A program made the position numbers and the translations under genes. A DNA stretch of 64,000 nt from Streptomyces glomeratus (GTDB taxonomy: Bacteria > Actinomycetota > Actinomycetes > Streptomycetales > Streptomycetaceae). The notes under the pieces are model-generated. The model worked only from the letters and a program-made list of their open reading frames with translations. It had not been told where the DNA came from and searched no databases. Shown here in pieces: positions 46,585 to 55,746 of this stretch (position 1 is the stretch's first letter; each line of letters opens with the position of its first letter). The DNA lies in the NCBI RefSeq assembly GCF_021462825.1, contig NZ_JAKEEB010000006.1:124001-188000 (forward strand), written 5' to 3'.

Positions 46585-47595
46585 ATGCCTCCCGTCTTCG
46601 CCCATGGCCGACTGCGGCTCTACCTGCTGAAGCTGCTCGACGAGGCGCCCCGCCACGGGTACGAGGTGATACGGCTGCTGGAGGAGCGCTTCCAGGGGCT
46701 GTACGCACCGTCCGCCGGCACCGTGTACCCCCGGCTCGCCAAGCTGGAGGCCGAGGGCCTGGTCACCCACACCACCGAAGGCGGCCGCAAGGTGTACGCG
46801 ATCACGGACGCGGGCCGCGCCGAACTCGCCGACCGCAGTGCGGAGCTGGCCGACCTCGAGCTGGAGATCCGCGAGTCCGTCGCGGAGCTGGCCGCCGAGA
46901 TCCGGGCGGACGTCCGGGGCGCGGCCGGCGATCTGCGCCGTGAGATGCGGGCCGCGGTCTCCCAGGCCCGCCGCGGTGACAAGGGACACGCGGACTCCTA
47001 CGGGGAGCACGGCGACCAGTCCGAGAAGGAGGCATGGCGCGCCGCCAAGGAGGAACTGCGCCGCGCAAAGCAGGAGTGGAAGGAGCAGGCCCGGCGCGCC
47101 AAGGACGAGAGCCGGCGGGCCCGTGAAGAGGCCCAGCAGGCACGCCGCCAGGCCAAGGAGGCCCAGGAGCGGGCGCACGTCCAGGCCCAGGAGGAACTCC
47201 AGCGCATGGCGCGGCGCGTCCAGGAGCATGTGCAGGATCACTTCGCGCGGGGCGACTGGCCCACGGGCGTACGGGAGGGCCTGACCGAGCTGGCCAAGGA
47301 GTTCGGAGAGTTCGGGAAGGACTTCGGCTTCGGCCGCTCGGGGGCGGCACAGGAACCGGAGTACACGACGACCCCCGGGGACTTCCCCGGCGCCTACGAG
47401 CCTTCCTGGGCGCACGAGGACTTCCCGGGCGACCCGGCCCGGGCCCTCGACCGGCTCCTGGACCGCTTCCGTGACGACATCCGCGACGCGGCCCGCGACC
47501 ACGGCGTGACGGAGGAGCAACTCCGTGATGCCCGGGGCCACCTGTCGACGGCGGCGGCCCGCATCGGCGCGGCACTGCGCTCCCGGAAGGTGTGA
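46585..47595 (+). CDS. PadR-family regulator with long coiled-coil extension
   Basis: A 336-residue protein. The N-terminal PadR winged helix (LRLYLLKLLDEAPRHGYEVI, split; SAGTVYPRLAKLEAEGLV; GGRKVYAITDAG) occupies about 1-85. From about 90 to 220 there is a highly charged coiled coil (REMRAAVSQARRG, AKEELRRAKQEWKEQ), much longer than the usual two-helix dimerisation part of PadR. A helical C-terminal region follows. It begins one base after the DUF4097 stop and probably controls the upstream palindromic promoter. Confidence 0.88.
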   Translation: MPPVFAHGRLRLYLLKLLDEAPRHGYEVIRLLEERFQGLYAPSAGTVYPRLAKLEAEGLVTHTTEGGRKVYAITDAGRAELADRSAELADLELEIRESVAELAAEIRADVRGAAGDLRREMRAAVSQARRGDKGHADSYGEHGDQSEKEAWRAAKEELRRAKQEWKEQARRAKDESRRAREEAQQARRQAKEAQERAHVQAQEELQRMARRVQEHVQDHFARGDWPTGVREGLTELAKEFGEFGKDFGFGRSGAAQEPEYTTTPGDFPGAYEPSWAHEDFPGDPARALDRLLDRFRDDIRDAARDHGVTEEQLRDARGHLSTAAARIGAALRSRKV

Positions 47596-47610
47596 CGGTT
47601 CGGCCGGCGA

Positions 47611-47673
47611 GGCCGAGTGCGCCTCCGGCGGGGCCGAGTGCCGCTCCTCCGGGGCCGAGTACGCCTCCGGCGG
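47611..47673. repeat. Three tandem 21-bp repeats after padR
   Basis: Three imperfect 21-base units beginning GGCCGAGT (47611-47631, 47632-47652, 47653-47673) lie between the convergent padR and quinone reductase stops. The unit length is a multiple of three, so they may be an old coding tail, but no frame continues a neighbouring gene. Confidence 0.7.
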
Positions 47674-47692
47674 CACCCGGCCCCGGCGGACC

Positions 47693-48658
47693 TCAGTTCG
47701 CGGTCAGTACGATCTTGCCGAACTGGTCGCCCGCTTCCAGGCGTTCGAAGCCCTCGCGGGCGCGGTCGAGCGGAAGCACCTCGTCGATGACGGGACGCAC
47801 TCCGGTGGCGGCGCAGAAGGAGAGCAGGTCCTCCAGTTCGTCCTTGGAGCCCATGGTGGAGCCCACCACCTTCAGCTCCAGGAAGAAGATGCGTGTGAGC
47901 TCCGCGTGGGAGGGCCGGTCACCGCTGGTGGCGCCCGAGATGACGATCGTGCCGCCGGGGCGCAGCGACTTGACGGAGTGCGACCAGGTGGCGGCGCCGA
48001 CGGTCTCGATCACGGCGTCCACCCGCTGCGGCAGCCGCGCCCCGGACTCCAGGGCCTCCACCGCGCCCAGCTCCAGCGCCCGCTTGCGCTTGGCCTCGTC
48101 GCGGCTGGTGGCGAACACCCGCAGCCCGGCCGCCTTGCCGAGCACGATCGCGGCCGTGGCGACACCACCGCCTGCGCCCTGCACGAGGACCGAGTCCCCG
48201 GGGCGTACACCGGCGTTGGTGAAGAGCATGCGGTAGGCCGTCAGCCAGGCGGTGGGAAGGCAGGCGGCCTCCTCGAAGGAGAGCTGCTTCGGCTTGGGCA
48301 GGAGGTTCCAGGTGGGCACGGAGACCTGCTCGGCGAAGGTGCCCTGGTAGCGCTCGGTGAGGATCGAGCGGGGCTCGTCGGGGCCGACGCCGTGGCCGGT
48401 CTGGCCGATGACGGAGTGGAGGACGACCTCGTTGCCGTCCTCGTCGACACCCGCCGCGTCGCAGCCGAGGATCATGGGCAGCTTGTCCTCGGAGAGACCG
48501 ACCCCCCTGAGGGACCAGAGGTCGTGGTGGTTGAGGGAGGCGGCCCTGACGTTCACGGTCGTCCAGCCGGGCCTCCGCTCGGGGGCCGGGCGTTCTCCCA
48601 ACTCCAGGCCGGAGAGCGGGCGGTCGCGGTCGATGCGGGCGGCGTAGGCAGCGAACAT
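47693..48658 (-). CDS. Zinc-independent MDR-type quinone oxidoreductase
   Basis: A 321-residue medium-chain reductase of the quinone oxidoreductase group. It has the GroES-like N-domain (NHHDLWSLRGVGL, GCDAAGVDEDGNEV) and a Rossmann NAD(P)H site (VLVQGAGGGVATAAI). The catalytic-zinc ligands of alcohol dehydrogenases are absent. Expected to reduce quinones or enones with NADPH. The ATG at 48658 follows an AAGG; the frame upstream lacks a site. It follows malic enzyme on the same strand but 135 bp away, so co-transcription is uncertain. Confidence 0.88.
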   Translation of the reverse strand: MFAAYAARIDRDRPLSGLELGERPAPERRPGWTTVNVRAASLNHHDLWSLRGVGLSEDKLPMILGCDAAGVDEDGNEVVLHSVIGQTGHGVGPDEPRSILTERYQGTFAEQVSVPTWNLLPKPKQLSFEEAACLPTAWLTAYRMLFTNAGVRPGDSVLVQGAGGGVATAAIVLGKAAGLRVFATSRDEAKRKRALELGAVEALESGARLPQRVDAVIETVGAATWSHSVKSLRPGGTIVISGATSGDRPSHAELTRIFFLELKVVGSTMGSKDELEDLLSFCAATGVRPVIDEVLPLDRAREGFERLEAGDQFGKIVLTAN

Positions 48659-48793
48659 GACCTTGACGATAGGCTCCGCGGTGGGCGTAGGGAACCAGGA
48701 CCGACTGTGACGCGTGTCCCGCCCGGAAGCCACATACCGGCCGCAAGGACACGGGCGGGCGGCGTCATCCGACCCCGCCCGCCCGGCACTGCG

Positions 48794-50017
48794 TCACCGT
48801 CGCGCGACGCCCTCGGCCCGCGCGGCCGCGGCCACCGCCGCCGTCACGACCGGCGCAACCCGCTCGTCGAAGGGCGACGGGATCACATAGTCGGCCGCCA
48901 GGTCGTCGCCGACGACCGACGCCAGCGCCTCGGCCGCCGCGATCTTCATGCCCTCGGTGATCCGGGACGCCCGCACCTGGAGCGCGCCCGCGAAGATGCC
49001 CGGGAACGCCAGCACGTTGTTGATCTGGTTGGGGAAGTCGGACCGCCCCGTCGCCACCACGGACGCGTACTTGTGCGCGACATCCGGGTGGACCTCCGGG
49101 TTCGGGTTGGCCATCGCGAAGACGAAGGCGCCCTTGGCCATCGACGCGACGGCCTTCTCCGGCACCGTACCGCCGGAGACGCCGATGAAGACGTCGGCGC
49201 CCGCGAGGGCGTGCTCCAGCGACCCCGACAGACCCGCCTTGTTCGTGAACCCGGCGAGTTCCCGCTTGACCGGCGTCAGATCGTCCCGGTCCGGCGACAC
49301 GACGCCCTTGCGGTCCGCGACCGCGACGTCCCCGATGCCCGCCTCGACCAGCATCTTCGCGATGGCGACACCCGCCGCTCCGGCGCCCGAGATGACGGCC
49401 CGCAGATCCCCGAGTCCCCTGCCGGTCAGCCGCGCGGCGTTCCGCAGGGCCGCCAGCGTCACCACGGCCGTGCCGTGCTGGTCGTCGTGGAAGACCGGGA
49501 TGTCCAGCCGCTCCTGGAGCCGGCGCTCGATCTCGAAGCACCGCGGCGCCGAGATGTCCTCGAGGTTCACACCGCCGAAGGAGGGCGCGAGACGGACCAC
49601 GGTCTCGACGATCTCGTCCACGTCCGTGCAGTCCAGGGCGATCGGGACCGCGTCCACCCCGCCGAACTGCTTGAACAGGATCGCCTTGCCCTCCATGACC
49701 GGGAGGGACGCCTCGGGACCGATGTCACCGAGTCCGAGCACGGCCGTGCCGTCCGTGACGACGGCGACGACCGAGGACTTCCATGTGTAGTCGTGGACCA
49801 GCTCGGGCTGCTCCGCGATGGCGGTGCACACCCGGGCGACGCCGGGCGTGTACGCAAGGGACAGGTCGTCCTTGTCACGGATCGGCACGGTGGCCTGAAC
49901 GGCCATCTTGCCACCGCGGTGCAGCGCGAAGGCCGGATCGAAGGAATCGTGGGGCTCGACCCCGCCGTCCTGATCCGCACTGTTGTCGCTGCGAGGATTG
50001 ACGATCTCCGCTGCCAC
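48794..50017 (-). CDS. NAD(P)-dependent malic enzyme
   Basis: A 407-residue malic enzyme catalysing malate oxidative decarboxylation to pyruvate and CO2, supplying NAD(P)H. Conserved segments are LSLAYTPGVARVC, VTDGTAVLGLGDIGPEA, the metal-ligand region FGGVNLEDISAPRCFEIE, DDQHGTAVV and the dinucleotide loop SGAGAAGVAIAKML. It is the short prokaryotic type. The GTG at 50017 is supported by AAGGGG nine bases upstream; the frame continues open to 50119 without a site. Coenzyme preference cannot be read with confidence. Confidence 0.93.
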   Translation of the reverse strand: MAAEIVNPRSDNSADQDGGVEPHDSFDPAFALHRGGKMAVQATVPIRDKDDLSLAYTPGVARVCTAIAEQPELVHDYTWKSSVVAVVTDGTAVLGLGDIGPEASLPVMEGKAILFKQFGGVDAVPIALDCTDVDEIVETVVRLAPSFGGVNLEDISAPRCFEIERRLQERLDIPVFHDDQHGTAVVTLAALRNAARLTGRGLGDLRAVISGAGAAGVAIAKMLVEAGIGDVAVADRKGVVSPDRDDLTPVKRELAGFTNKAGLSGSLEHALAGADVFIGVSGGTVPEKAVASMAKGAFVFAMANPNPEVHPDVAHKYASVVATGRSDFPNQINNVLAFPGIFAGALQVRASRITEGMKIAAAEALASVVGDDLAADYVIPSPFDERVAPVVTAAVAAAARAEGVARR

Positions 50018-50551
50018 TGTGTCGTACCCCTTAGGTATGCATGTTTGAGGGTGACCACTCCTGGTGAGGGGTGGGCGGGCACCGCGTATGACCCAGATGA
50101 CTGATGCGTACGGGTGCACACGCGACGGGCGCGCCGCACACGCGCCCTGAGCCCCTGATGAGGGGTGTAATGCACCTTCTTACCCGACGGATGGTGTCCC
50201 GGACGAGTCCATAAAGCTAAGGTCACACGCCGGTGAGATGACTCATGGCCGGAAATGTGGACAAGTCACCGACATGTCTCCTCGGGGCCGTCGCGGCCCG
50301 GCCACTATCGTCCGCATCATGAGACCGGCCGAAGATCTTCCGGCCGGAAGGATCGATTCCCGCAAAAGCCCGACTGTGATCGGCGCTCCGGACGTGTTTC
50401 AGGGGTCCCGTTATCCGATTTTGACATAGTGGCGCCCCTGAAAATGCGTAACGGAATGGCAAGATGCCTCAACCACACGAGGTCGCGACACCCGAAGGTG
50501 TGTGTTCTCGTCGACCCATCGGCATCACTCATCCCGCCGGAGGAACCCACC
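50018..50551. other. Divergent promoter region between malic enzyme and amino-acid transporter
   Basis: A 534-bp gap between divergent genes. TTGACA at 50421-50426 is a perfect -35 box for the transporter; the -10 is unclear (TGCGTA near 50445). A fairly A/T-richer patch around 50190-50220 and 50395-50460 fits regulatory DNA. I find no coding sequence: frames here lack ribosome binding sites and conserved composition. Confidence 0.55.
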
Positions 50552-51514
50552 ATGACCGCAAGCTCCACCCGTCGTTCGACCGCCGTGCGCTCCCGGATAG
50601 CCGCGGTCGGCGCCATCGCGGTCGCGGGCACCCTGCTGCTCACCGGCTGCGGTGACCAGACGAAGAGCAAGAACAACGACAGCGGCTCGGGCAGCGCCTC
50701 GGCGGCGGCTCCGCTGGCCGACAAGCTCCCCGCGTCCATCCGCCAGGCGGGGATCATCAAGGTCGGCTCGGACATCGCGTACGCGCCGGTCGAGTTCAAG
50801 GACGGCGCCGGCAAGACGGTCGGCATGGACCCCGATCTCGCGGACGCCATGGGCAAGCAGCTCGGCGTGAAGTTCCAGTTCGAGAACGGCACGTTCGACG
50901 CCCTGCTCACGGGCATCCGCTCCAAGCGCTATGACATCGCGATGTCCGCCATGACCGACAACAAGAGCCGCCAGGAGGGTGTCGATCCCGACTCCGGCAA
51001 GAAGGTCGGTGAGGGCGTCGACTTCGTCGACTACCTCACCGCGGGCGTCTCGATCTACACCCGCAAGGGCGACACCGGCGGTATCTCGACGTGGTCGGAC
51101 CTGTGCGGCAAGAAGCTCGCCGTGGAGCGGGGCACCGTGTCGGAGGACCTCGCCAAGAGCGAGACCAAGAAGTGCACGGGCGGCAAGAAGATCACCATCG
51201 AGGCCTTCGACGACGACCAGCAGGCCCAGACCCGGCTGCGCTCCGGCGGCGCCGACGCCGCGTCCTCCGACTTCCCGGTCGCCGCGTACGCGGTGAAGAC
51301 CTCGGGCGGCGGCAAGGACTTCCAGCTCGTCGGCGACCAGGTCGAGGCCGCCCCGTACGGCATCGCCGTCGCCAAGGGCAACAACCAGCTGAGGGACGCT
51401 CTGCAGGCCGCGATGGACGCGGTCATCAAGAGCGGCGAGTACCAGAAGATCCTTGCGAAGTGGGGCGCCGAGGACGGCGCCGTGAAGGAGTCCGTCATCA
51501 ACGGCGGCAAGTGA
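50552..51514 (+). CDS. Amino-acid ABC transporter substrate-binding lipoprotein
   Basis: A 320-residue periplasm-side binding protein. A lipoprotein signal ends in LLLTGC with the acylated Cys at 33, followed by a Ser/Gly/Asn linker. The type 3 solute-binding domain has IIKVGSDIAYAPVEF and MDPDLADAMGKQLG at the start, typical of polar amino-acid binders. GGAGG precedes the ATG. With the next two genes it forms a complete importer, likely for glutamate, glutamine or another polar amino acid; the exact ligand is unknown. Confidence 0.92.
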   Translation: MTASSTRRSTAVRSRIAAVGAIAVAGTLLLTGCGDQTKSKNNDSGSGSASAAAPLADKLPASIRQAGIIKVGSDIAYAPVEFKDGAGKTVGMDPDLADAMGKQLGVKFQFENGTFDALLTGIRSKRYDIAMSAMTDNKSRQEGVDPDSGKKVGEGVDFVDYLTAGVSIYTRKGDTGGISTWSDLCGKKLAVERGTVSEDLAKSETKKCTGGKKITIEAFDDDQQAQTRLRSGGADAASSDFPVAAYAVKTSGGGKDFQLVGDQVEAAPYGIAVAKGNNQLRDALQAAMDAVIKSGEYQKILAKWGAEDGAVKESVINGGK

Positions 51515-51547
51515 CCGCTGCTCCGCGGCCACTGAAAGGCAACACCC

Positions 51548-52486
51548 GTGACTGTTGACATCGACAAGACGGCGGGCACCCAGGACACTCCCCCGGCCGG
51601 CGCCGAGGCCATCAAGGCCATTCCGGTGAGGCACTACGGGCGGTACGTCTCCGCGGTCATCGCGATCGCGCTGCTCGTCGCCATCATCTACGCGTTCGGC
51701 CAGGGCAGGATCAACTGGCATGCCGTGCCGGACTACTTCTTCGACGACCGCATCCTGACCGGTGTGGGCAAGACCCTCATGCTGACGGTCCTGTCCATGG
51801 TCATCGGCATCGTCGGCGGCATCGTGCTCGCCGTGATGCGGCTGTCGAAGAACCCGGTGACCTCGTCCGTCGCCTGGTTCTACATCTGGTTCTTCCGCGG
51901 CACTCCGGTCCTGGTCCAGCTGTTCCTCTGGTTCAACCTGGGCCTGGTCTTCGAGTACATCAACCTCATGCCGTTCTACAAGGACTACTGGTCGAACTTC
52001 ATGACGCCGCTGCTGACGGCGCTGCTCGGCCTGGGTCTGAACGAGGCGGCGTACATGGCGGAGATCTGCCGTGCCGGTCTGCTCGCCGTCGACGAGGGCC
52101 AGACGGAGGCCGCGCACGCACTGGGCATGAGCCACGGCAGGACACTGCGCCGGATCGTCATTCCGCAGGCGATGCGGGTGATCGTGCCGCCGACGGGCAA
52201 CGAAGTGATCAACATGCTGAAGACGACCTCGCTCGTGGCGGCCGTCCAGTTCCCCGAGCTCTTCCGCTACGCCCAGGACATCGGCCAGACCTCCGGCGCC
52301 CCGGTGGAGATGTACTTCCTCGCCGCCGCCTGGTACCTGATCATGACCTCGGTCCTCAGCGTGGGGCAGTACTACATCGAGCGGTACTACGCGCGCGGCT
52401 CCAGCCGCCAGCTGCCGCCGACCCCGTGGCAGAAGGTCAAGGCGAACATGTTGTCCATCGGCCGTCCGAAGGGAGGCGCGGCATGA
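51548..52486 (+). CDS. Amino-acid ABC transporter permease
   Basis: A 312-residue membrane protein of the His/Glu/Gln/Arg permease family with about five to six hydrophobic segments. The EAA loop that contacts the ATPase is visible as [23 protein letters not shown]. An N-terminal cytoplasmic extension of about 35 residues precedes the first segment. The GTG start has AAAGG upstream. Only one permease gene is present, so it probably works as a homodimer. Its stop overlaps the ATPase ATG by 4 bp. Confidence 0.92.
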   Translation: MTVDIDKTAGTQDTPPAGAEAIKAIPVRHYGRYVSAVIAIALLVAIIYAFGQGRINWHAVPDYFFDDRILTGVGKTLMLTVLSMVIGIVGGIVLAVMRLSKNPVTSSVAWFYIWFFRGTPVLVQLFLWFNLGLVFEYINLMPFYKDYWSNFMTPLLTALLGLGLNEAAYMAEICRAGLLAVDEGQTEAAHALGMSHGRTLRRIVIPQAMRVIVPPTGNEVINMLKTTSLVAAVQFPELFRYAQDIGQTSGAPVEMYFLAAAWYLIMTSVLSVGQYYIERYYARGSSRQLPPTPWQKVKANMLSIGRPKGGAA

Positions 52487-53289
52487 CCGAGCAGCTCACG
52501 AAGAGCGACGCTCCCGCGAAGGACACGTCCGTCCCGATGGTCAAGGCCGAGGGGGTCCACAAGTCCTTCGGGGCGGTGGAGGTCCTCAAGGGCATCGACC
52601 TGGAGGTGAAGTCCGGCGAGGTGTTCTGCCTCATCGGCCCCTCCGGTTCGGGCAAGTCGACATTCCTGCGGTGCATCAACCACCTGGAGAAGATCAACGC
52701 CGGCCGGCTGTACGTGGACGGCGAGCTGGTCGGCTACCGGCAGCAGGGCGACAAGCTGTACGAACTGCGCGACCGCGAGGTCGCGATGAAGCGCCGGGAC
52801 ATCGGCATGGTCTTCCAGCGCTTCAACCTGTTCCCGCACATGACCGCCCTGGAGAACGTCATCGAGGCGCCGGTCCAGGTGAAGGGCGCGGCCAAGGCCC
52901 AGGCCAAGGAGCGCGCGATGCAGCTGCTGGAGCGCGTGGGTCTGGCGGACCGCGCCGGGCACTACCCCTCGCAGCTCTCCGGTGGCCAGCAGCAGCGTGT
53001 GGCCATCGCCCGGGCCCTCGCGATGGACCCGAAGCTGATGCTGTTCGACGAGCCGACCTCGGCCCTCGACCCGGAGCTCGTCGGCGACGTCCTCGATGTG
53101 ATGCGCGACCTCGCCGAGTCCGGCATGACGATGGTCGTCGTCACCCACGAGATGGGCTTCGCCCGGGAGGTGGGCGACTCGCTCGTCTTCATGGACGACG
53201 GCGTGGTGGTCGAGTCGGGCAACCCGCGGGACGTCCTGACCAACCCTCAGCACGAGCGGACGCAGTCGTTCCTGTCCAAGGTTCTCTAG
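52483..53289 (+). CDS. Amino-acid ABC transporter ATP-binding protein
   Basis: A 268-residue ABC ATPase of the polar amino-acid import type. Walker A is GPSGSGKST, the signature is [15 protein letters not shown] and Walker B is [12 protein letters not shown], with H-loop VVVTHEMGF. An insertion with [14 protein letters not shown] before the Q-loop is seen in some actinobacterial members. It overlaps the permease stop (ATGA) and is followed by a strong terminator 26 bp later, closing the three-gene operon. Confidence 0.94.
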   Translation: MTEQLTKSDAPAKDTSVPMVKAEGVHKSFGAVEVLKGIDLEVKSGEVFCLIGPSGSGKSTFLRCINHLEKINAGRLYVDGELVGYRQQGDKLYELRDREVAMKRRDIGMVFQRFNLFPHMTALENVIEAPVQVKGAAKAQAKERAMQLLERVGLADRAGHYPSQLSGGQQQRVAIARALAMDPKLMLFDEPTSALDPELVGDVLDVMRDLAESGMTMVVVTHEMGFAREVGDSLVFMDDGVVVESGNPRDVLTNPQHERTQSFLSKVL

Positions 53290-53315
53290 GGGAACGGCGG
53301 ACACCGGTACGACAC

Positions 53316-53352
53316 GAAGGGGCGGTACGGATTCCTCGTACCGCCCCTTCGG
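53316..53352. terminator. Strong terminator after the ABC transporter operon
   Basis: A 15-bp perfect stem (CGAAGGGGCGGTACG at 53316-53330 with its complement at 53338-53352) around a 7-base loop. It lies 26 bp after the ATPase stop and 21 bp before the stop of the convergent methyltransferase. Confidence 0.88.
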
Positions 53353-53373
53353 CGTGCCGGCCGTCCCCGGGGC

Positions 53374-54141
53374 CTACTTCAGCGCGAGCAGCAGCGTGTC
53401 CGACGGGGAGCACCACACCGGGCGGGCCTCCGCGAAGCCCTTCTCGCGCAGTACGCGTGCGTGCCATGCGGCGGAGGGCGTCTCGCCGTCGGCGTGGTCG
53501 CCGTAGATCTCGAAGCGGCGGGCGGTCGGAGCGGACAGGACGGGGTCCTTGGCGGCGAGCTGCCACCACTCGGACCAGTCGAGGGCGCCGTCCCGCAGGG
53601 CCCGCTCCCTGCGCTCGCGCCGGCGTGCGCTCTCGGCCGCGTTGATCCGGGGCGTGGTGTCGTCGATCATGTGGTCGGCGTTCATGAAGACGCCGTCCCG
53701 GCGGACGAGTCCGGCGATGCGGCCGTAGAGGGCCTCGAGGGGTTCGGCGCGCAGCCAGTGCAGGGCCGTGGCGGTGAGGACCGCGTCGTACGTGTCGTAC
53801 GGCAGACGCGCGGCCCAGCCGGGGTCCTTGAGGTCCGCCTCGACGAGGGTGACCCGGTCGTCGCCCTCGAAGGTGCCGCGGGCGATGGTCAGCAGTGCGG
53901 GGTCGAGGTCGACGCCGGTGCTGGTGGCCTTGGGCAGGCGGGCGAGCAGCCGGGCGGTGATGCTTCCGGTGCCGCACGCGAGGTCGAGTACGCGGGGCGC
54001 GTCGCCGACGAACGCCTCCACCATGTCGAGCATGATCCGGAAGCGGTCCTCCCGGTCGGGCATGTACCACTCCTGCTGGCGGTCCCAGCTCTCCTGCCAG
54101 GCACTCCAGTCGGCCCCCGCCGTGGTCTCCGTGTCCGCCAT
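53374..54141 (-). CDS. Class I SAM-dependent methyltransferase
   Basis: A 255-residue methyltransferase with motif I VLDLACGTGSIT, motif II GVDLDPALL and VEADLKDPGW, and the post-motif ATALHWL that is common in trans-aconitate-type and other small-molecule methyltransferases. An N-terminal helix (WQESWDRQQEWYMPDREDRF) precedes the fold. AGGAGG lies just upstream of the ATG. The substrate is unknown and neighbouring genes give no clue. Confidence 0.88.
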   Translation of the reverse strand: MADTETTAGADWSAWQESWDRQQEWYMPDREDRFRIMLDMVEAFVGDAPRVLDLACGTGSITARLLARLPKATSTGVDLDPALLTIARGTFEGDDRVTLVEADLKDPGWAARLPYDTYDAVLTATALHWLRAEPLEALYGRIAGLVRRDGVFMNADHMIDDTTPRINAAESARRRERRERALRDGALDWSEWWQLAAKDPVLSAPTARRFEIYGDHADGETPSAAWHARVLREKGFAEARPVWCSPSDTLLLALK

Positions 54142-54240
54142 CGCGAGCCTCCTCCGGCTACGTCACGTAATACCCTTGATGCACGACCGTCTGTTACCCG
54201 ACCGCATCCCGACCATAGAGCGCCCCGGTAAGGACTACAA

Positions 54241-54867
54241 GTGGAACTGGCCTATTACTCGGACTACGCCGTACGACTCGTGAACAGCGAGGAGCCGGTC
54301 CGGGGCAAGGATTCGCTCACCTCGGTGGAGGCCGTACGCGGTCTCTTCGGCAACCAGTCGGCGGCCCGCCGCGCCACCGACGCCGACGTGACCCGTTTCC
54401 GCTCGGTCCGGGCCCGGCTGCGCGCTGTCTTCGAGGCGGCGGACCAGGGCGACGAGACGCTCGCGGTGGACCTGCTGAACTCCCTTCTCCTGGAGTTCCC
54501 GGTGAGCCCGCAGATCTCCGGGCACGACCACCGGGACGAGGACGGCCGCCCGCTGTGGCACATGCACCTCGCCGACCACCCGTCGAACGCCACCGCGGGC
54601 TACGCGGCGATCGCCGCGATGGGCCTCGCCTTCCACCTCACGGAGTACGGCGTTGACCGCCTGGGCCTGTGCGAGGCGGCACCGTGCCGCAACGCCTACC
54701 TCGACACCTCGACGAACCGCTCCCGGCGGTACTGCTCGGACCGCTGCGCCACCCGCGCGAACGTGGCCGCCTACCGCGCCCGCAAGCGCCTGGAGGCGGA
54801 CCGGTCGCCCAGTACGGGCCGGACGGCCGTGAGCACCCAGCGCACCAGCGCGAGCGGCGAGCGCTGA
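54241..54867 (+). CDS. ABATE/CGNR zinc-finger regulator
   Basis: A 208-residue protein with an N-terminal ABATE-type domain (AVRLVNSEEP start) and a C-terminal CGNR zinc finger. The finger cysteines are in LGLCEAAPCRNAYLD and RRYCSDRCATRANVAAYRARK, the last being a basic DNA-binding helix. Members are thought to be stress-responsive transcription factors. The GTG start has AAGGA upstream. The last 97 bp overlap the 3' end of sodX on the other strand. Confidence 0.88.
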   Translation: MELAYYSDYAVRLVNSEEPVRGKDSLTSVEAVRGLFGNQSAARRATDADVTRFRSVRARLRAVFEAADQGDETLAVDLLNSLLLEFPVSPQISGHDHRDEDGRPLWHMHLADHPSNATAGYAAIAAMGLAFHLTEYGVDRLGLCEAAPCRNAYLDTSTNRSRRYCSDRCATRANVAAYRARKRLEADRSPSTGRTAVSTQRTSASGER

Positions 54868-55205
54868 CCCTCCTTGAGCGGCCGGTACCGCAGCCACACC
54901 TTCCCGAGGACCAGTTCCTCGGGAACCGTGCCGTAGTCGGTGCTGTCCCCGCCCGCGTACGGATTGTCGCCGAGCACCCACCAGCCGCCCTCGCGCAGCT
55001 CCACGGCCCGCTTGACGACCAGCAGGTCCTGCTGGAAGGGGTGCCGCAGGACGACGACGTCGCCCGGCCGCACCCGGGCCCCGTACTGAAGCAGCAGCTG
55101 GTCCCCGTGCTGCAACGTGGGCACCATGGACGGCCCCGTCACCTCGGCCGCCCCGAACGGCAGCAGGGCCCTCGTGCGCTCGATCTCCTGCGACAGCTCC
55201 GGCAT
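54771..55205 (-). CDS. sodX: SodX: maturation protease of nickel superoxide dismutase (S26 signal-peptidase type)
   Basis: A 144-residue S26-type serine protease without a membrane segment. The catalytic Ser26 lies in TGPSMVPTL and Lys65 in VVKRAVE; the LGDNPYAGGDSTDYG block is the third conserved element. SodX removes the N-terminal extension of SodN so that nickel can bind. It is divergent from sodN (145 bp between starts). The ATG at 55205 is chosen for GGGGAGG eight bases upstream; an in-frame extension runs on but lacks a site. The 3' end overlaps the convergent CGNR gene by 97 bp. Confidence 0.92.
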   Translation of the reverse strand: MPELSQEIERTRALLPFGAAEVTGPSMVPTLQHGDQLLLQYGARVRPGDVVVLRHPFQQDLLVVKRAVELREGGWWVLGDNPYAGGDSTDYGTVPEELVLGKVWLRYRPLKEGQRSPLALVRWVLTAVRPVLGDRSASRRLRAR

Positions 55206-55350
55206 CACCGGCACCTCCCCGGTCCGATCCTCCACCAGTCCCAGTTTCGCCCCGGACTTTTGTCGTAAGCCCATGGGGGCACTCGCGAAAACCGGTCCCC
55301 TACGGAGTAATGTCCCACCTGAGAAGACGATCACGAGGAAGGACAGCTTC

Positions 55351-55746
55351 ATGCTCTCCCGCCTGTTTGCCCCCAAGGTCAAGGTCAGCGCCCACTGCGA
55401 CCTGCCCTGTGGCGTCTATGACCCGGCCCAGGCCCGCATCGAGGCGGAGTCGGTGAAGGCCGTGCAGGAGAAGATGGCCGCCAACGACGACCCGCACTTC
55501 CAGGCTCGGGCCACCGTCATCAAGGAGCAGCGCGCCGAGCTCGCCAAGCACCACGTCTCGGTGCTGTGGAGCGACTATTTCAAGGCCCCGCACTTCGAGA
55601 AGTACCCGGAGCTGCACCAGCTGGTGAACGACACCCTGAAGGCCCTCTCGGCCGCCAAGGCGTCGACGGACCCGGCGACGGGCCAGAAGGCGCTGGACTA
55701 CATCGCCCAGATCGACAAGATCTTCTGGGAGACCAAGAAGGCCTGA
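55351..55746 (+). CDS. sodN: SodN: nickel superoxide dismutase
   Basis: A 131-residue precursor of nickel superoxide dismutase, which disproportionates superoxide as a homohexamer. A 14-residue propeptide (MLSRLFAPKVKVSA) is removed by SodX to expose His15; the nickel hook HCDLPCGVYD supplies His15 (mature His1), Cys16 (Cys2) and Cys20 (Cys6). The mature 117-residue four-helix bundle is complete. AGGAAGGA lies before the ATG. In Streptomyces sodN is expressed when nickel is available and the alternative sodF is repressed. Confidence 0.97.
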   Translation: MLSRLFAPKVKVSAHCDLPCGVYDPAQARIEAESVKAVQEKMAANDDPHFQARATVIKEQRAELAKHHVSVLWSDYFKAPHFEKYPELHQLVNDTLKALSAAKASTDPATGQKALDYIAQIDKIFWETKKA

